From Rhizobium sp. ASV20 (lineage in GTDB: Bacteria; Pseudomonadota; Alphaproteobacteria; Rhizobiales; Rhizobiaceae): 32,239 nt of DNA. The stretch lies in assembly GCF_016429015.1 (NCBI RefSeq), contig NZ_JAELTU010000081.1:1-32239 (forward strand). Reading direction: 5' to 3'. A model generated the notes under the pieces. The model was not told where the DNA came from. It did no database searches and was given only the letters and a program-made list of their open reading frames with translations. Below, in pieces: positions 22,813 through 31,213 of the stretch (its first letter is position 1; the number at the start of each line of letters is the position of its first letter). Made by a program: the position numbers and the translations under genes.

Positions 22813-23381
22813 CCAGGGATGCTTTCTTGCGTGCGCTGAGGCTAGGCCTTGCCGGTCTGCCGCCTCATGAGATCGATGATATCGTTGCCGACTATACCGC
22901 CTATTTTACGGAATCCGAGGCCTCGGGTCGTAGTGATGAGGACGTCGTGGCGGCGTTGGGCGATCCAGCCAGAATAGCCAGAGAGTTGCGGGCAGATGCA
23001 GGACTGCGCCGTTTCGAGGCGCATTGGAGTGTGCCGAACCTTCTGGCGGCGATGATGGCGCTGGCCGGACTTGCCATCGTCGATATCTTCTTCCTGCTAC
23101 CTTTGTTGTTTGCAGCGGTCTTCGTCACGTTCGGCTTTTCGATCGCACTCCTTGCCATCGGCGCCGTCGGCCTGAAGATCGTATTCACGACTGTGTTCTT
23201 TCACATCGGCCTGCCGACTGTCGGCATGTTGGCACGCCTCCTGATAGGAGCTGGTCTGGTCAGCCTCCTCGTTGGCGGCGGCGCGTTGCTGCTCATGGGG
23301 CTGGGCCTCGGTATCCGCATGCTCGGGCGGTACGCCCGGCTGCATTTCCGCTTGGCGCAAGCAACCGAAAATCATGTTTGA
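22809..23381 (+). CDS. DUF1700 (HAAS-type) membrane protein
   Basis: A 190-residue protein. Residues 1-75 form the helical DUF1700/HAAS cytoplasmic domain (FLRALRLGLAGLPPHEIDDI, DYTAYFTES, DEDVVAALGDPARIARELRA). From 78 to about 175 there are three to four membrane segments rich in Leu, Ala, Gly and Val. It is coupled to padR by ATGA and followed after 33 bases by the GIN-domain gene, making a three-gene unit. Such proteins are proposed to act as membrane-bound partners of the PadR regulator; that is family-level inference, not shown here. Confidence 0.9.
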   Translation: MTRDAFLRALRLGLAGLPPHEIDDIVADYTAYFTESEASGRSDEDVVAALGDPARIARELRADAGLRRFEAHWSVPNLLAAMMALAGLAIVDIFFLLPLLFAAVFVTFGFSIALLAIGAVGLKIVFTTVFFHIGLPTVGMLARLLIGAGLVSLLVGGGALLLMGLGLGIRMLGRYARLHFRLAQATENHV

Positions 23382-23414
23382 TCGGTGCGCTGCATATTGT
23401 TGGAGGAATGGGCA

Positions 23415-24122
23415 ATGAACGGGAAACTGGCGACTGTCGCGACGGTCGGATTGATTTGCGCATTTGTCTTTCTTGCCATGGGTTTCGGCCTTTCGGGACC
23501 GGATCTGGCCAACGCGCGACACTGGTGGGACGGCATACAATCAACATGTAGTGCAACGGGATCGGGCAAACAGCAGATCGTCCTGCCTTTCAATTCGGAT
23601 GGCCGCCTGTCAATCGATATGCCCGCCTCTGTTCAATACCAGCCGGGTGGCAAGGCCGAGGCTGTCATCAGCGGCAACTCGGCGCTTCTCGACCACGTAC
23701 GATTGGAAGGGGGCAGGCTGAGCCTCGATTGCAATCCGGGCTGGTCCGTGTCCAAATTCGATGTCATCCTGTCCGGCCCGCTCGTCACGGATTGGAAGGT
23801 TCACGGCAGCGGAGACCTTGTCTTGTCGCAGCTCAATCAGGATGACCTGCGCCTGAGCATTTCCGGCAGCGGCAGCGTCAAGGCCGCCGGCAGTGCGCGA
23901 TCCGTCGATCTTGACGTGTCCGGCTCCGGCGCTGCCCGCCTCAAGGACCTTGCTGCCCAATCTGTAAAGATCAAAATTCGCGGCAGCGGCGACGTGCAGG
24001 TGGCTGCAGCTACCGATGCGGACATATCGATCAGCGGAAGCGGCAATGTCGAGTTGTACGGTCATCCGGTGCTGCGGCGTTCCGAGATCAGAGGGAGTGG
24101 GCGTCTCGTGCAGGTGCCGTAG
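23415..24122 (+). CDS. DUF2807 (GIN domain) protein, membrane-anchored or exported
   Basis: A 235-residue protein with an N-terminal hydrophobic segment (LATVATVGLICAFVFLAMGF) that is a signal anchor or signal peptide. Two cysteines follow. Residues about 75-235 form the GIN domain, a right-handed beta-helix visible as repeated SGSG, RGSGDV and ISGSGNV turns every 18-22 residues. The start at 23415 is supported by GGAGG 9 bases before it; an upstream ATG 10 codons earlier lacks such a site. It is third in the PadR operon. In other bacteria GIN-domain proteins also sit with PadR/DUF1700. Their role is not established; envelope surveillance is a guess. Confidence 0.9.
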   Translation: MNGKLATVATVGLICAFVFLAMGFGLSGPDLANARHWWDGIQSTCSATGSGKQQIVLPFNSDGRLSIDMPASVQYQPGGKAEAVISGNSALLDHVRLEGGRLSLDCNPGWSVSKFDVILSGPLVTDWKVHGSGDLVLSQLNQDDLRLSISGSGSVKAAGSARSVDLDVSGSGAARLKDLAAQSVKIKIRGSGDVQVAAATDADISISGSGNVELYGHPVLRRSEIRGSGRLVQVP

Positions 24123-24203
24123 GCCCGCTTCTGACGGCGCGCTACGGTGTGGGGTTTCTGCGGTCGGATAAGGCTTGCTCTCGGGGCCACCTTGCTTTGA
24201 AAA

Positions 24204-24227
24204 ATTCTCATGTTAATCAATGGGAAT
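24204..24227. promoter_or_regulatory. Candidate MarR operator
   Basis: ATTCTCAT (24204-24211) and ATGGGAAT (24220-24227) form an inverted repeat matching in 7 of 8 positions, with TTAATCA in the centre, 26 bases before the MarR start codon. Autorepression is likely if it is real. Confidence 0.4.
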
Positions 24228-24253
24228 GTGATGCTAGCAAATATGCGGAAACA

Positions 24254-24775
24254 ATGCCGAACACGACAGATAGCGACGCCGGACAGACATCAGCATTCGA
24301 TACCGAGACAGCAAAGCCCAAGCGGCCTCTGCGAGAGCCCCGACGTTCTCTCGCGATCGGGTTGCTGCGCGCTCGCGAAGCGGTCATGAGCCATTTCCGG
24401 CCGATCCTGGCGGCGCATGATGTCACCGAGCAGCAATGGCGTGTCATTCGTGTTCTCTACGAGGGCGGCAAGCTTGATGCCACCGAACTGGCCGACAAGG
24501 CATCCATTCTGGCGCCTAGCCTGACGCGGATGATACGGCTGCTCGAGGAGCGCGGCTTTATCACCAAGCACAAGGATGAAGCCGATGGCCGCAGGGTGCT
24601 TTTGCAGATCACGCCGGCGGGAGAAGCCCTTGTGACGGAAGTCATGCCGGAGAGCCTGAAGGTCTATGCCGATATCGATGCCCGCTTCGGTGTGCAGCGG
24701 GTGGAGCAGCTTCTCGACATGCTGGCGGAGCTGGCGTCGCTGAAGCTGGAAAACGGCTCCGTCGGCGAAGAGTGA
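24254..24775 (+). CDS. MarR-family regulator, HpaR-like
   Basis: A 173-residue winged helix-turn-helix regulator. The segment LAIGLLRAREAVMSHFRPIL followed by HDVTEQQWRVIRVLYEGG is close in pattern to HpaR, the repressor of the homoprotocatechuate (4-hydroxyphenylacetate) pathway. The recognition region is ILAPSLTRMIRLLEERGFI, and the wing is KDEADGRRVLLQIT. It has about 30 extra N-terminal residues of low complexity compared with HpaR. The start at 24254 (MPNTTD) follows CGGAAACA. No hpa genes are seen in the window. It may control the downstream AraC/aldehyde dehydrogenase cluster, or genes elsewhere; an aromatic acid ligand is suggested by family only. Confidence 0.88.
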   Translation: MPNTTDSDAGQTSAFDTETAKPKRPLREPRRSLAIGLLRAREAVMSHFRPILAAHDVTEQQWRVIRVLYEGGKLDATELADKASILAPSLTRMIRLLEERGFITKHKDEADGRRVLLQITPAGEALVTEVMPESLKVYADIDARFGVQRVEQLLDMLAELASLKLENGSVGEE

Positions 24776-24842
24776 CGGGCCATCGATTTCATTAATATGT
24801 TAAGTATTTAATTGACGGACCGGAGGATCTGTAGCAGTCTTC

Positions 24843-24854
24843 ATCAGCGCTGAT
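24843..24854. promoter_or_regulatory. Perfect 12-bp palindrome upstream of AraC gene
   Basis: ATCAGCGCTGAT, ending 6 bases before the ribosome site GGGAGG of the AraC gene. A further AT-rich dyad, TTAA-GTAT-TTAA, is at 24800-24811. Either may be an operator for the AraC or MarR protein. Confidence 0.4.
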
Positions 24855-24871
24855 ACTGTTGGGAGGCAGAG

Positions 24872-25858
24872 TTGGAACTGTTGCAGAATCGCAGCCTCAT
24901 CGAACGCAGCTGGTCGCCAACGCCCTATGATCAATGGGCGGATGGCTTGCGGAGCATTTGCGGGAATTTCAATCCGCATACCGTGAAGCGCGGTGACAAC
25001 GTCGTGGGCATGGCGAGCCGCATCGATGTCTGCGGCATGGAGTTCGCCCACGTCTCCAATGACCTTGATTATGTCCATCGCGATTGGGATGATATCCGGC
25101 GTGATGCCAATGAGCACCTGTTCCTGATCCTCCAGCTCGAAGGTGTTTGTGGTGTCGAACACTCGGGTCAGCAGAACATTCTCGATGTTGGCGAGTGCAT
25201 CCTCGTCGACTCCACTCGCCCCACGACCTTCTATTTCCGCGGACACTTTTCCAACCATCTCTCGCTGCATCTGCCGCGCCAGTTGATGTATTCCGACCGG
25301 AAGGTCGACTTCGACGTGGCGCGCAAGCTTGTCGCATCCGACCCTATGGCGATGATGCTACGGGCGCTGATCGCCAAGATAATGACCACGCCGGAAAACG
25401 ACGTGGCCTCCCCGCATCTGCGTCAGCTGATGTTCGACACGACCCGTCAGGCCTTTCTGTCGACGAGTGCGCAGACGGCGAACTTGAATACGCTGCATGA
25501 TAGTGCCAGCAAACGCATGCAGATGGTCGATATACTGATCGACAAACATCTGACCGATACGGACCTCAATGCCAAATGGCTGGCAACAAGGCTTGGCGTG
25601 TCGATCCGCACCCTGCAACAGGATTTTCAGGGCATGGGAATGACCTGCACGACGGTCATCCGCGACAAGCGACTGCGTTTCGCCCGGGAAAAAATCGAGC
25701 AGCTCAAGGAGCGCCGCAACCCGACTACCATTGCCGAAGTCGCCTATTCGGCCGGTTTCAACGATATTTCCTATTTCAATCGCAGCTTCAAGGAGCTGTT
25801 CGATTGCGCTCCGAGCGAGCTGCTGCGTGGCGCCGAACCGGCGCATCGATTGGACTGA
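24872..25858 (+). CDS. AraC-family regulator, FeaR-like
   Basis: A 328-residue activator-type regulator. The N-terminal AraC_binding_2 (cupin-like) domain spans about 20-190 (ANEHLFLILQLEGVCGVEHS, VGECILVDSTRPTTFYF, HLSLHLPRQLM). The double helix-turn-helix is at about 218-320 (KWLATRLGVSIRTLQQDFQG, then TTIAEVAYSAGFNDISYFNR). Translation begins at TTG: GGGAGG stands 6 bases before it, while the first in-frame ATG is 46 codons further on and would cut the sensor domain. The architecture is that of FeaR, which activates aromatic-amine and aldehyde oxidation genes. With aldehyde dehydrogenase next on the strand, control of the downstream catabolic cluster is very likely; the inducer is unknown. 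Confidence 0.9.
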   Translation: MELLQNRSLIERSWSPTPYDQWADGLRSICGNFNPHTVKRGDNVVGMASRIDVCGMEFAHVSNDLDYVHRDWDDIRRDANEHLFLILQLEGVCGVEHSGQQNILDVGECILVDSTRPTTFYFRGHFSNHLSLHLPRQLMYSDRKVDFDVARKLVASDPMAMMLRALIAKIMTTPENDVASPHLRQLMFDTTRQAFLSTSAQTANLNTLHDSASKRMQMVDILIDKHLTDTDLNAKWLATRLGVSIRTLQQDFQGMGMTCTTVIRDKRLRFAREKIEQLKERRNPTTIAEVAYSAGFNDISYFNRSFKELFDCAPSELLRGAEPAHRLD

Positions 25859-25880
25859 AGCGCAGTCTGCGCTCCAGTCC
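25852..25880 (+). terminator. Hairpin after AraC gene, possible attenuator
   Basis: GGACTG-A-AGCGCAG pairs with CTGCGCT-C-CAGTCC, 13 pairs with one mismatch and a very tight centre. It overlaps the AraC stop codon, and no T tract follows. It separates regulator from enzyme genes by structure but is not a convincing full terminator. Confidence 0.4.
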
Positions 25881-25960
25881 AAGACGAGGCGCGTTTCTCC
25901 CCAAGACGGGTCTTGTGGCAAAAGTCATAGTCCTCTCGAAAGTCACGGGAGGAGAATATC

Positions 25961-27367
25961 GTGAAGCAGTATACCCTGCTTATCGGCGGCGAGCATGTTG
26001 CCACGTCCCATCATGCGCCGGTCGCAAATCCATCAAGCGGCGATGTTGTCGGCTACATGCCGCTCGGCAGCGAAGCGGATCTTGATCGGGCGGTTGCCGC
26101 GGCTACGGAAGCCTTCAAGATATGGTCGCAGGTTTCCAACGAAGAGCGTGCCAGCGCTTGCCGTGCGGTCGCTGAGAAAATCAACGAACATGCAGAAGAG
26201 CTTGCCCAGATCCTGACCCGGGAACAGGGAAAGCCGCTCAACGGCCTCGGCTCGCGCTTCGAAATCGGTGGCGCACTCGCCTGGACGCGGCATACAGCCG
26301 AACTCGACCTGCCGGTAGAGGTGCTTCAGGACGACAATGAAGGTCGTGTCGAACTGCATCGCAAGCCGATCGGCGTCGTCGGTTCGATCACGCCCTGGAA
26401 CTGGCCTGTGATGATCGCCTGCTGGCATATCGTGCCGGCTGTGCGCGCCGGCAATACCGTCGTCATCAAGCCGTCGCCGCTGACGCCCTTGTCGACTATC
26501 CGCCTTGTCGAAATCATGAACGAGGTTCTCCCGCCCGGCGTCGTCAACATCATCACCGGCGAAAACAATATCGGTGCCGCACTCTCCGCTCATCCAGGCA
26601 TCGCCAAGATGACCTTCACCGGTTCGACGGAAACCGGCAAGAAGGTCATGGCGTCGGCAGTTGCGACCTTGAAGCGGCTGACGCTGGAACTCGGCGGCAA
26701 CGATGCGGGTATCGTGTTGCCGGATGCAGACCCGAAGGCCATCGTCGAAGGCCTTTTCTGGGGCGCTTTCATCAATAACGGTCAGACCTGCGCCGCACTG
26801 AAGCGCCTCTACGTACATGACAGCATCTATGAAGAGGTTTGCCGCGGGCTTGCTGATTATGCGAGCAAGATCGCTGTTGGAGATGGCCTGGACGAGACGA
26901 GCATTCTCGGTCCCATCCAGAACGAAATGCAATTCAACAAGGTGCGCGAGCTGGTCGATGACGCGCGCGCCAATGGCGGTCGTATCCTGACCGGCGGTGC
27001 GCCGATGGATCGACCGGGATACTTCTATCCGATCACACTCGTCGCCGATGTCGATCATGGCGTGCGGCTGGTCGATGAAGAACAATTCGGTCCGGCACTG
27101 CCAATCATCCGCTACAGCAACGTCGATGAGGTGATTGCTCGCGCCAACCAGAATCCGGCCGGCCTCGGCGGTTCGGTCTGGTCCGCCGACGCTCAGAAAG
27201 CGAAGCGCTATGCGATGCAGCTCGAATGCGGGTCTGTCTGGATCAACAAGCACGGCACAATTCAACCCAACGCACCCTTCGGCGGCGTGAAGCAGTCCGG
27301 CATGGGCGTCGAATTTGGCGCCGAAGGGCTGAAGGAATTCACGACGATCCAGACGGTGCTGAGCTAA
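25961..27367 (+). CDS. Aldehyde dehydrogenase, NAD(P)-dependent
   Basis: A cytoplasmic enzyme of 468 residues that oxidises an aldehyde to its acid. The catalytic Cys277 lies in NNGQTCAALKR, the general base Glu243 in LELGGNDAG, the oxyanion Asn147 in PWNWP and the cofactor Lys170 in VIKPSP; all key residues are present. It starts at GTG (25961) behind the strong site GGGAGGAG. The GMC oxidoreductase gene follows after 3 bases, so the two work in sequence on one substrate: alcohol to aldehyde to acid. The AraC regulator lies 102 bases upstream. The substrate class is open; FeaR-like control hints at an aromatic aldehyde, the Liv-type importer at a small polar compound. Confidence 0.94.
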   Translation: MKQYTLLIGGEHVATSHHAPVANPSSGDVVGYMPLGSEADLDRAVAAATEAFKIWSQVSNEERASACRAVAEKINEHAEELAQILTREQGKPLNGLGSRFEIGGALAWTRHTAELDLPVEVLQDDNEGRVELHRKPIGVVGSITPWNWPVMIACWHIVPAVRAGNTVVIKPSPLTPLSTIRLVEIMNEVLPPGVVNIITGENNIGAALSAHPGIAKMTFTGSTETGKKVMASAVATLKRLTLELGGNDAGIVLPDADPKAIVEGLFWGAFINNGQTCAALKRLYVHDSIYEEVCRGLADYASKIAVGDGLDETSILGPIQNEMQFNKVRELVDDARANGGRILTGGAPMDRPGYFYPITLVADVDHGVRLVDEEQFGPALPIIRYSNVDEVIARANQNPAGLGGSVWSADAQKAKRYAMQLECGSVWINKHGTIQPNAPFGGVKQSGMGVEFGAEGLKEFTTIQTVLS

Positions 27368-27370
27368 GAC

Positions 27371-28966
27371 ATGGCAAGCTATGACTACATCATCGTCGGC
27401 GGTGGATCTTCGGGCTGTGTGCTGGCGAACCGGCTGTCCGAGAACCCCGCGCATAAGGTCCTGCTGATCGAGTCGGGTCGGCGGGATGCCGATCCCTGGA
27501 TCCACATCCCCGCGACCTTCTTCAAGGTGTTGGGCAAGGGCATTGATATCCATCCCTACGCCTCGAACCCCGATAAAGGCTTGAACGGGCGCCCGAGCAT
27601 TACGCCGCAGGGCAACGTGCTTGGCGGCGGCAGTTCGGTCAATGCGATGATCTACATTCGCGGTCATCGCAACGACTACGATACGTGGTCGCAGATGGGG
27701 TGCCAGGGCTGGTCTTATGACGACGTGCTGCCGGCCTTCCGCTCGCTTGAGAATAACGAGCGACTGAACGGTCAGTATCATGGCAACAAGGGCGGCCTGC
27801 ATGTTTCCGATCCGCGTCACCGCCATCCGCTGAGCGAGGCCTTCATCAAGGCCGCGACCGAAATCGGCATTCCACACAACGACGATTTCAACGGTGCGGA
27901 TCAGGCCGGTGTCGGCTTCTATCAGAGCACGACCCATGGCGGTCGTCGCTGGAGCTCCGCCCAGGCCTTTCTGCGCGAAGCGGAGAAGCGGTCAAATCTG
28001 ACTGTGCTGACGCAACGCAAGGTCGCTCGCATCCTGTTCGAAGGAAAGAAGGCCATTGGAGTCGAACTGCTCGATGGCACGACCTTCAAGGCGGAGCGTG
28101 AAATTGCGCTTACAGCCGGCGCGATCGCCACGCCGAAAATCCTGCAGCTATCCGGTATCGGCGATGCTGAACATCTTTCGTCGCTCGGCATCAAGGTTGT
28201 CGCCGATCTGCCCGGCGTTGGTGCCAACTATCAGGATCACCTGGAAGTACCGGTGCAGGGGGAAACATACGAGCCGATCTCGATTCTTGGGCAGGACAAG
28301 GGTCTGCGGGCGGCGGGCCACATGCTGCGCTACCTGACGTCGCATCGCGGACTGCTGTCATCGAATGTCGTTGAGTGCGGTGGCTTTGTCGATACGTCAG
28401 GCACGGGGCAGCCGGACGTGCAGTTTCACGTCCTGCCGGTGCTGATCGGCTTCATCGATCGCGATCCGGAGCCTGGGCACGGCCTCAGCATCGGGCCCTG
28501 CTATCTGCGGCCGCGCTCTCGCGGCTGGATCAAGCTAAAGAGCGCAGATCCGGCTGAGCAGACGGATTTCAACGCCAATCTGCTTTCGGACCCTGCCGAT
28601 ATCGACACACTCGTGCGCGGTGTCGAAACGGCGATCCGGATTCTCGATGCGCCGGCACTCGCCAAGCTGGTCAAGCGTCGCGTGTTGCCGAAGCCGGGTG
28701 TCGAGAAGGACCCGGAAGCGTTGCGGGACTACATTCGCCAATCGTGCAAGACCGTGTTCCATCCGGCCGGTACGGCCCGCATGGGCCGGGCAGACGATCC
28801 CAATGCCGTGGTCGGGCCGGACCTGAAGGTTCGCGGCATAGAGGGGCTGCGGGTTTGTGACGCCTCGATCATGCCGACCCTGGTTTCGGGCAATACCAAC
28901 GCACCGACGATGATGATTGCGGCAAAGGCTGCCGCCTTCATGACAGGAAAGGCGATTTCCGGCTGA
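27371..28966 (+). CDS. GMC-family FAD-dependent alcohol dehydrogenase
   Basis: A flavoprotein of 531 residues of the glucose-methanol-choline family. The FAD-binding GGGSSG is at 10-15, followed by the acidic end of strand 2 (LLIESG, Glu34). GMC signature 1 lies around NVLGGGSSVNAMIYIRGHRN (82-101), and signature 2 near 253-267 (TAGAIATPKILQLSGIG). The catalytic pair is His464 (FHPAGTARMG) and an Asn in SGNTNAPTMM near 508-510. The family also includes choline dehydrogenase, AlkJ and polyethylene-glycol dehydrogenase. Members of this bacterial branch usually pass electrons to the respiratory chain, not to oxygen. No signal peptide. The ALDH partner upstream would consume its aldehyde product. 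The alcohol substrate is unknown. Confidence 0.93.
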   Translation: MASYDYIIVGGGSSGCVLANRLSENPAHKVLLIESGRRDADPWIHIPATFFKVLGKGIDIHPYASNPDKGLNGRPSITPQGNVLGGGSSVNAMIYIRGHRNDYDTWSQMGCQGWSYDDVLPAFRSLENNERLNGQYHGNKGGLHVSDPRHRHPLSEAFIKAATEIGIPHNDDFNGADQAGVGFYQSTTHGGRRWSSAQAFLREAEKRSNLTVLTQRKVARILFEGKKAIGVELLDGTTFKAEREIALTAGAIATPKILQLSGIGDAEHLSSLGIKVVADLPGVGANYQDHLEVPVQGETYEPISILGQDKGLRAAGHMLRYLTSHRGLLSSNVVECGGFVDTSGTGQPDVQFHVLPVLIGFIDRDPEPGHGLSIGPCYLRPRSRGWIKLKSADPAEQTDFNANLLSDPADIDTLVRGVETAIRILDAPALAKLVKRRVLPKPGVEKDPEALRDYIRQSCKTVFHPAGTARMGRADDPNAVVGPDLKVRGIEGLRVCDASIMPTLVSGNTNAPTMMIAAKAAAFMTGKAISG

Positions 28967-29024
28967 GCCGGGAGTTGCCGCCATCAAGATCCCTGGGGAG
29001 CGGGGACAACAACTGGAGGAAAGA

Positions 29025-30278
29025 ATGCCTATCAATCTCAGAGGGCTGGCGATCAGCCTTTTCCTGACGCTCGTTTCGGCGTTCAGTGCGCATGCGGCCG
29101 CATCCTGCGGCGATAATAGCGGCAAGCCGGCGACCGGCGAGCCGATCGTCATCGGCGCCATCACTGGCAAGACCGGCCCGGATGACTTCTCGAACTCGAC
29201 CAAGGCGGCAAAAGCCTATTTCGATTGCCTCAACGCCAATGGCGGCATCAAGGGCCGTCCGGTCAAGTACATGGTCGAGGACGACCAGTGGAACCCGGAG
29301 ATCGCAGCACAGCTGGCCGCCAAGCTTGTCAACGACCAGAAAGCCGTGCTGATGGTCGGCAATTCGAGCTATGTCGAATGCGGCGCCAATGCCGAGCTCT
29401 ACAAGAAGGCCGGTATTCTGGTGGTGGCCGGTGTCGGCGTGCCGCGCGAGTGCTATTTCGCTGCGAACATCGCGCCGACCAATGCCGGACCGCGCGTCTC
29501 CATGCTGGGTGCGATGGGCTATGCCCTCGACAAGCTCCACGCCAAGTCGGTGGTCTGCATCGCTCCGAACATCCCGAATGTCGGCACATGGTCCTGCGAT
29601 GGCGTCACCTTGCTCGCCAAGGAAAAGGGCTTTGCAGCACAGACGATCCTGATGGATCCGGGTTCTGCCGATGCGACGTCCGTCATTCTGCAGGCAGCCT
29701 CAAGCAAGCCTGACGTTATCGTTCTCGGTCTCTCCAAGGGCGTTGCCGTACCGCTTTTGACCGCGGCGGAAGAGCAGGGTCTGAACCAGTCCATCACCTT
29801 CCTGAGCGCTGCTTCCGCCTACGATCTCTCGGTCCCGTCCACCATCGGTTCGGGTTGGGATGGCAAGTTCTACGTCAACATGGAGTTCAACGATCTCGAG
29901 GCGACTACGCCTGACAATCAGAACTGGCTTGCCGTGATGGATCAGTACGGCCAGAAGTCCGACCCGCGTGATACCTTTGCCCAGGCGGGGTATCTGGCAG
30001 CGCGCATTGCCGAAAAGGCACTGATGACGCTTGATCCGGCCAAGATCGATCGTGAGACCGCATCCGCCGCCGTAAAGCAGATCAAGGACTTCAAGAGCGA
30101 TATCTTCTGCGCTCCCTGGTACTTCGGCGATGGCCAGCCGCGTCACAATGCCAATTCGACGACGCGCATGGCGGTTGCCGAAGGTGGCAAGTGGAAGGTT
30201 GTCTCCGATTGCACTCCATCGCCGGATCCGGAACTCAAGGATATCCGCGCCTTCGAAAAGTCGGCCGGCCTCAACTAA
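29025..30278 (+). CDS. Periplasmic binding protein of a Liv-type ABC importer (Peripla_BP_6)
   Basis: A 417-residue solute-binding protein with a clear signal peptide (LAISLFLTLVSAFSAHAA, cleavage before ASCGDNSG). The fold is that of the branched-chain amino acid receptor family: IVIGAITGKTG at the start, GIKGRPVKYMVEDDQWNPE, AAQLAAKLVNDQKAVLMVGN and the later DPRDTFAQAGYLAARIAEKA. Several cysteine pairs suggest disulfides. GGAGG stands 6 bases before the ATG. It lies 58 bases after the GMC gene and is followed by LivH/LivM-type permeases. In such clusters the receptor often binds a carboxylate, aromatic acid or amide instead of leucine, so I do not assign leucine. Confidence 0.92.
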   Translation: MPINLRGLAISLFLTLVSAFSAHAAASCGDNSGKPATGEPIVIGAITGKTGPDDFSNSTKAAKAYFDCLNANGGIKGRPVKYMVEDDQWNPEIAAQLAAKLVNDQKAVLMVGNSSYVECGANAELYKKAGILVVAGVGVPRECYFAANIAPTNAGPRVSMLGAMGYALDKLHAKSVVCIAPNIPNVGTWSCDGVTLLAKEKGFAAQTILMDPGSADATSVILQAASSKPDVIVLGLSKGVAVPLLTAAEEQGLNQSITFLSAASAYDLSVPSTIGSGWDGKFYVNMEFNDLEATTPDNQNWLAVMDQYGQKSDPRDTFAQAGYLAARIAEKALMTLDPAKIDRETASAAVKQIKDFKSDIFCAPWYFGDGQPRHNANSTTRMAVAEGGKWKVVSDCTPSPDPELKDIRAFEKSAGLN

Positions 30279-30293
30279 GCCCGAAGCTTGCCA

Positions 30294-30325
30294 TCGGTTC
30301 CGCGGCGCTGATGCCGCGGAGCCGA
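30294..30325 (+). promoter_or_regulatory. Intercistronic hairpin after the Liv-type binding protein gene
   Basis: TCGGTTCCGCGGC (30294-30306) pairs with GCCGCGGAGCCGA (30313-30325): 13 pairs, one of them G-U, loop GCTGAT. It lies 15 bases after the stop codon, has no T tract and precedes the ribosome site of the permease gene. It is probably an mRNA stabiliser that raises binding-protein yield. Confidence 0.7.
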
Positions 30326-30346
30326 GCGACCCGAGAGGATCGATCC

Positions 30347-31213
30347 ATGAACTTTCTACCCTTTATCATTTCCGGGCTGGGAATCGGTGCAGTCTATGCG
30401 CTGTCCGGTGTCGGGCTTGTCGTTCTGTTTCGAGCGACCGGTGTTCTCAATTTTGCCTTCGGTGCCTTCGGCGCTATCGGTGCCCATTGCGCATGGCAGC
30501 TGCTTGAGTGGAAGATGCCGCTCGCCGTTGCCATTCTGGCGGCTGTCGCCGTCTCCACCACGATCAGCTTTCTCTATGGGCGGGTCTTCGCGCCCATGCT
30601 GTCGCATCGCGATATCGTCGTGCGTGCGGTGGGAACGCTGGCGCCGGCTCTCCTTTTGATCGCGATCATGGGCGTCATCTGGGGCGAGCTGCCGCGCCGT
30701 CTGCAGTTCCCGACCGACCAGATGTTCGTGACCCTCTTCGCCGTGCGCCTGACCTACACGCGTATCATCGCCATTATTCTCGCTGTCGTCATGGTCGTCG
30801 CAATTACGCTGCTGCTGAACCGCACGCGGCTCGGCCTCGACATGCGCGCCCTGGCCAATGATCGCGATCTCAGCGCCGTCCTCGGTGTGCGCATCCTCTA
30901 TACTGAAACCGCCGCCTGGGTCATCACCGGCATCTTTTCGGGTCTTGCCGGCCTGTTGCTTGCCGATCTCGTCAGGCTGCAGGGAACGTTCCTGACCTTG
31001 CTGGTCATTCCGGCGATTGCGGCGGCAATCCTTGGCCAATTGCGGTCGCTTTGGGAAACGGCCATCGCCGGCATTCTCATCGGTATTGCCGAGGCCGTGC
31101 TGACGCCGATCGCCTGGATTTCGCCCTATCGTGCGGCGGCTCCCTTCGTCATCGCGCTCGTTGCAGTTACCATCCTGGGAGGCACGGCGCGAGCCGCGTT
31201 GAAAGACCGATGA
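30347..31213 (+). CDS. Branched-chain-type ABC permease, LivH family
   Basis: Inner-membrane subunit of 288 residues with about eight hydrophobic segments. Family marks are the N-terminal SGLGIGAVYALSGVGLVVLF, the following ATGVLNFAFGAFGAIGAH and the cytoplasmic loop RTRLGLDMRALANDRDLSAV. The start at 30347 is fixed by AGAGGA 7 bases upstream; the longer upstream frame overlaps the binding-protein gene and is not used. Its TGA overlaps the ATG of the LivM-type gene (ATGA), so the two permeases are translationally coupled and made in equal amounts. Confidence 0.92.
   Translation: MNFLPFIISGLGIGAVYALSGVGLVVLFRATGVLNFAFGAFGAIGAHCAWQLLEWKMPLAVAILAAVAVSTTISFLYGRVFAPMLSHRDIVVRAVGTLAPALLLIAIMGVIWGELPRRLQFPTDQMFVTLFAVRLTYTRIIAIILAVVMVVAITLLLNRTRLGLDMRALANDRDLSAVLGVRILYTETAAWVITGIFSGLAGLLLADLVRLQGTFLTLLVIPAIAAAILGQLRSLWETAIAGILIGIAEAVLTPIAWISPYRAAAPFVIALVAVTILGGTARAALKDR

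Noticed and set aside
24872..25858. AraC gene starting at the first in-frame ATG (residue 47)
   Set aside because: This would remove part of the sensor domain, while the TTG has a near-perfect GGGAGG site at the right distance.
26033..27937. Long minus-strand open frame of 634 codons over the ALDH and GMC genes
   Set aside because: It is antisense to two well-supported enzymes, has no recognisable domain, and arises from GC-rich codon bias on the other strand.
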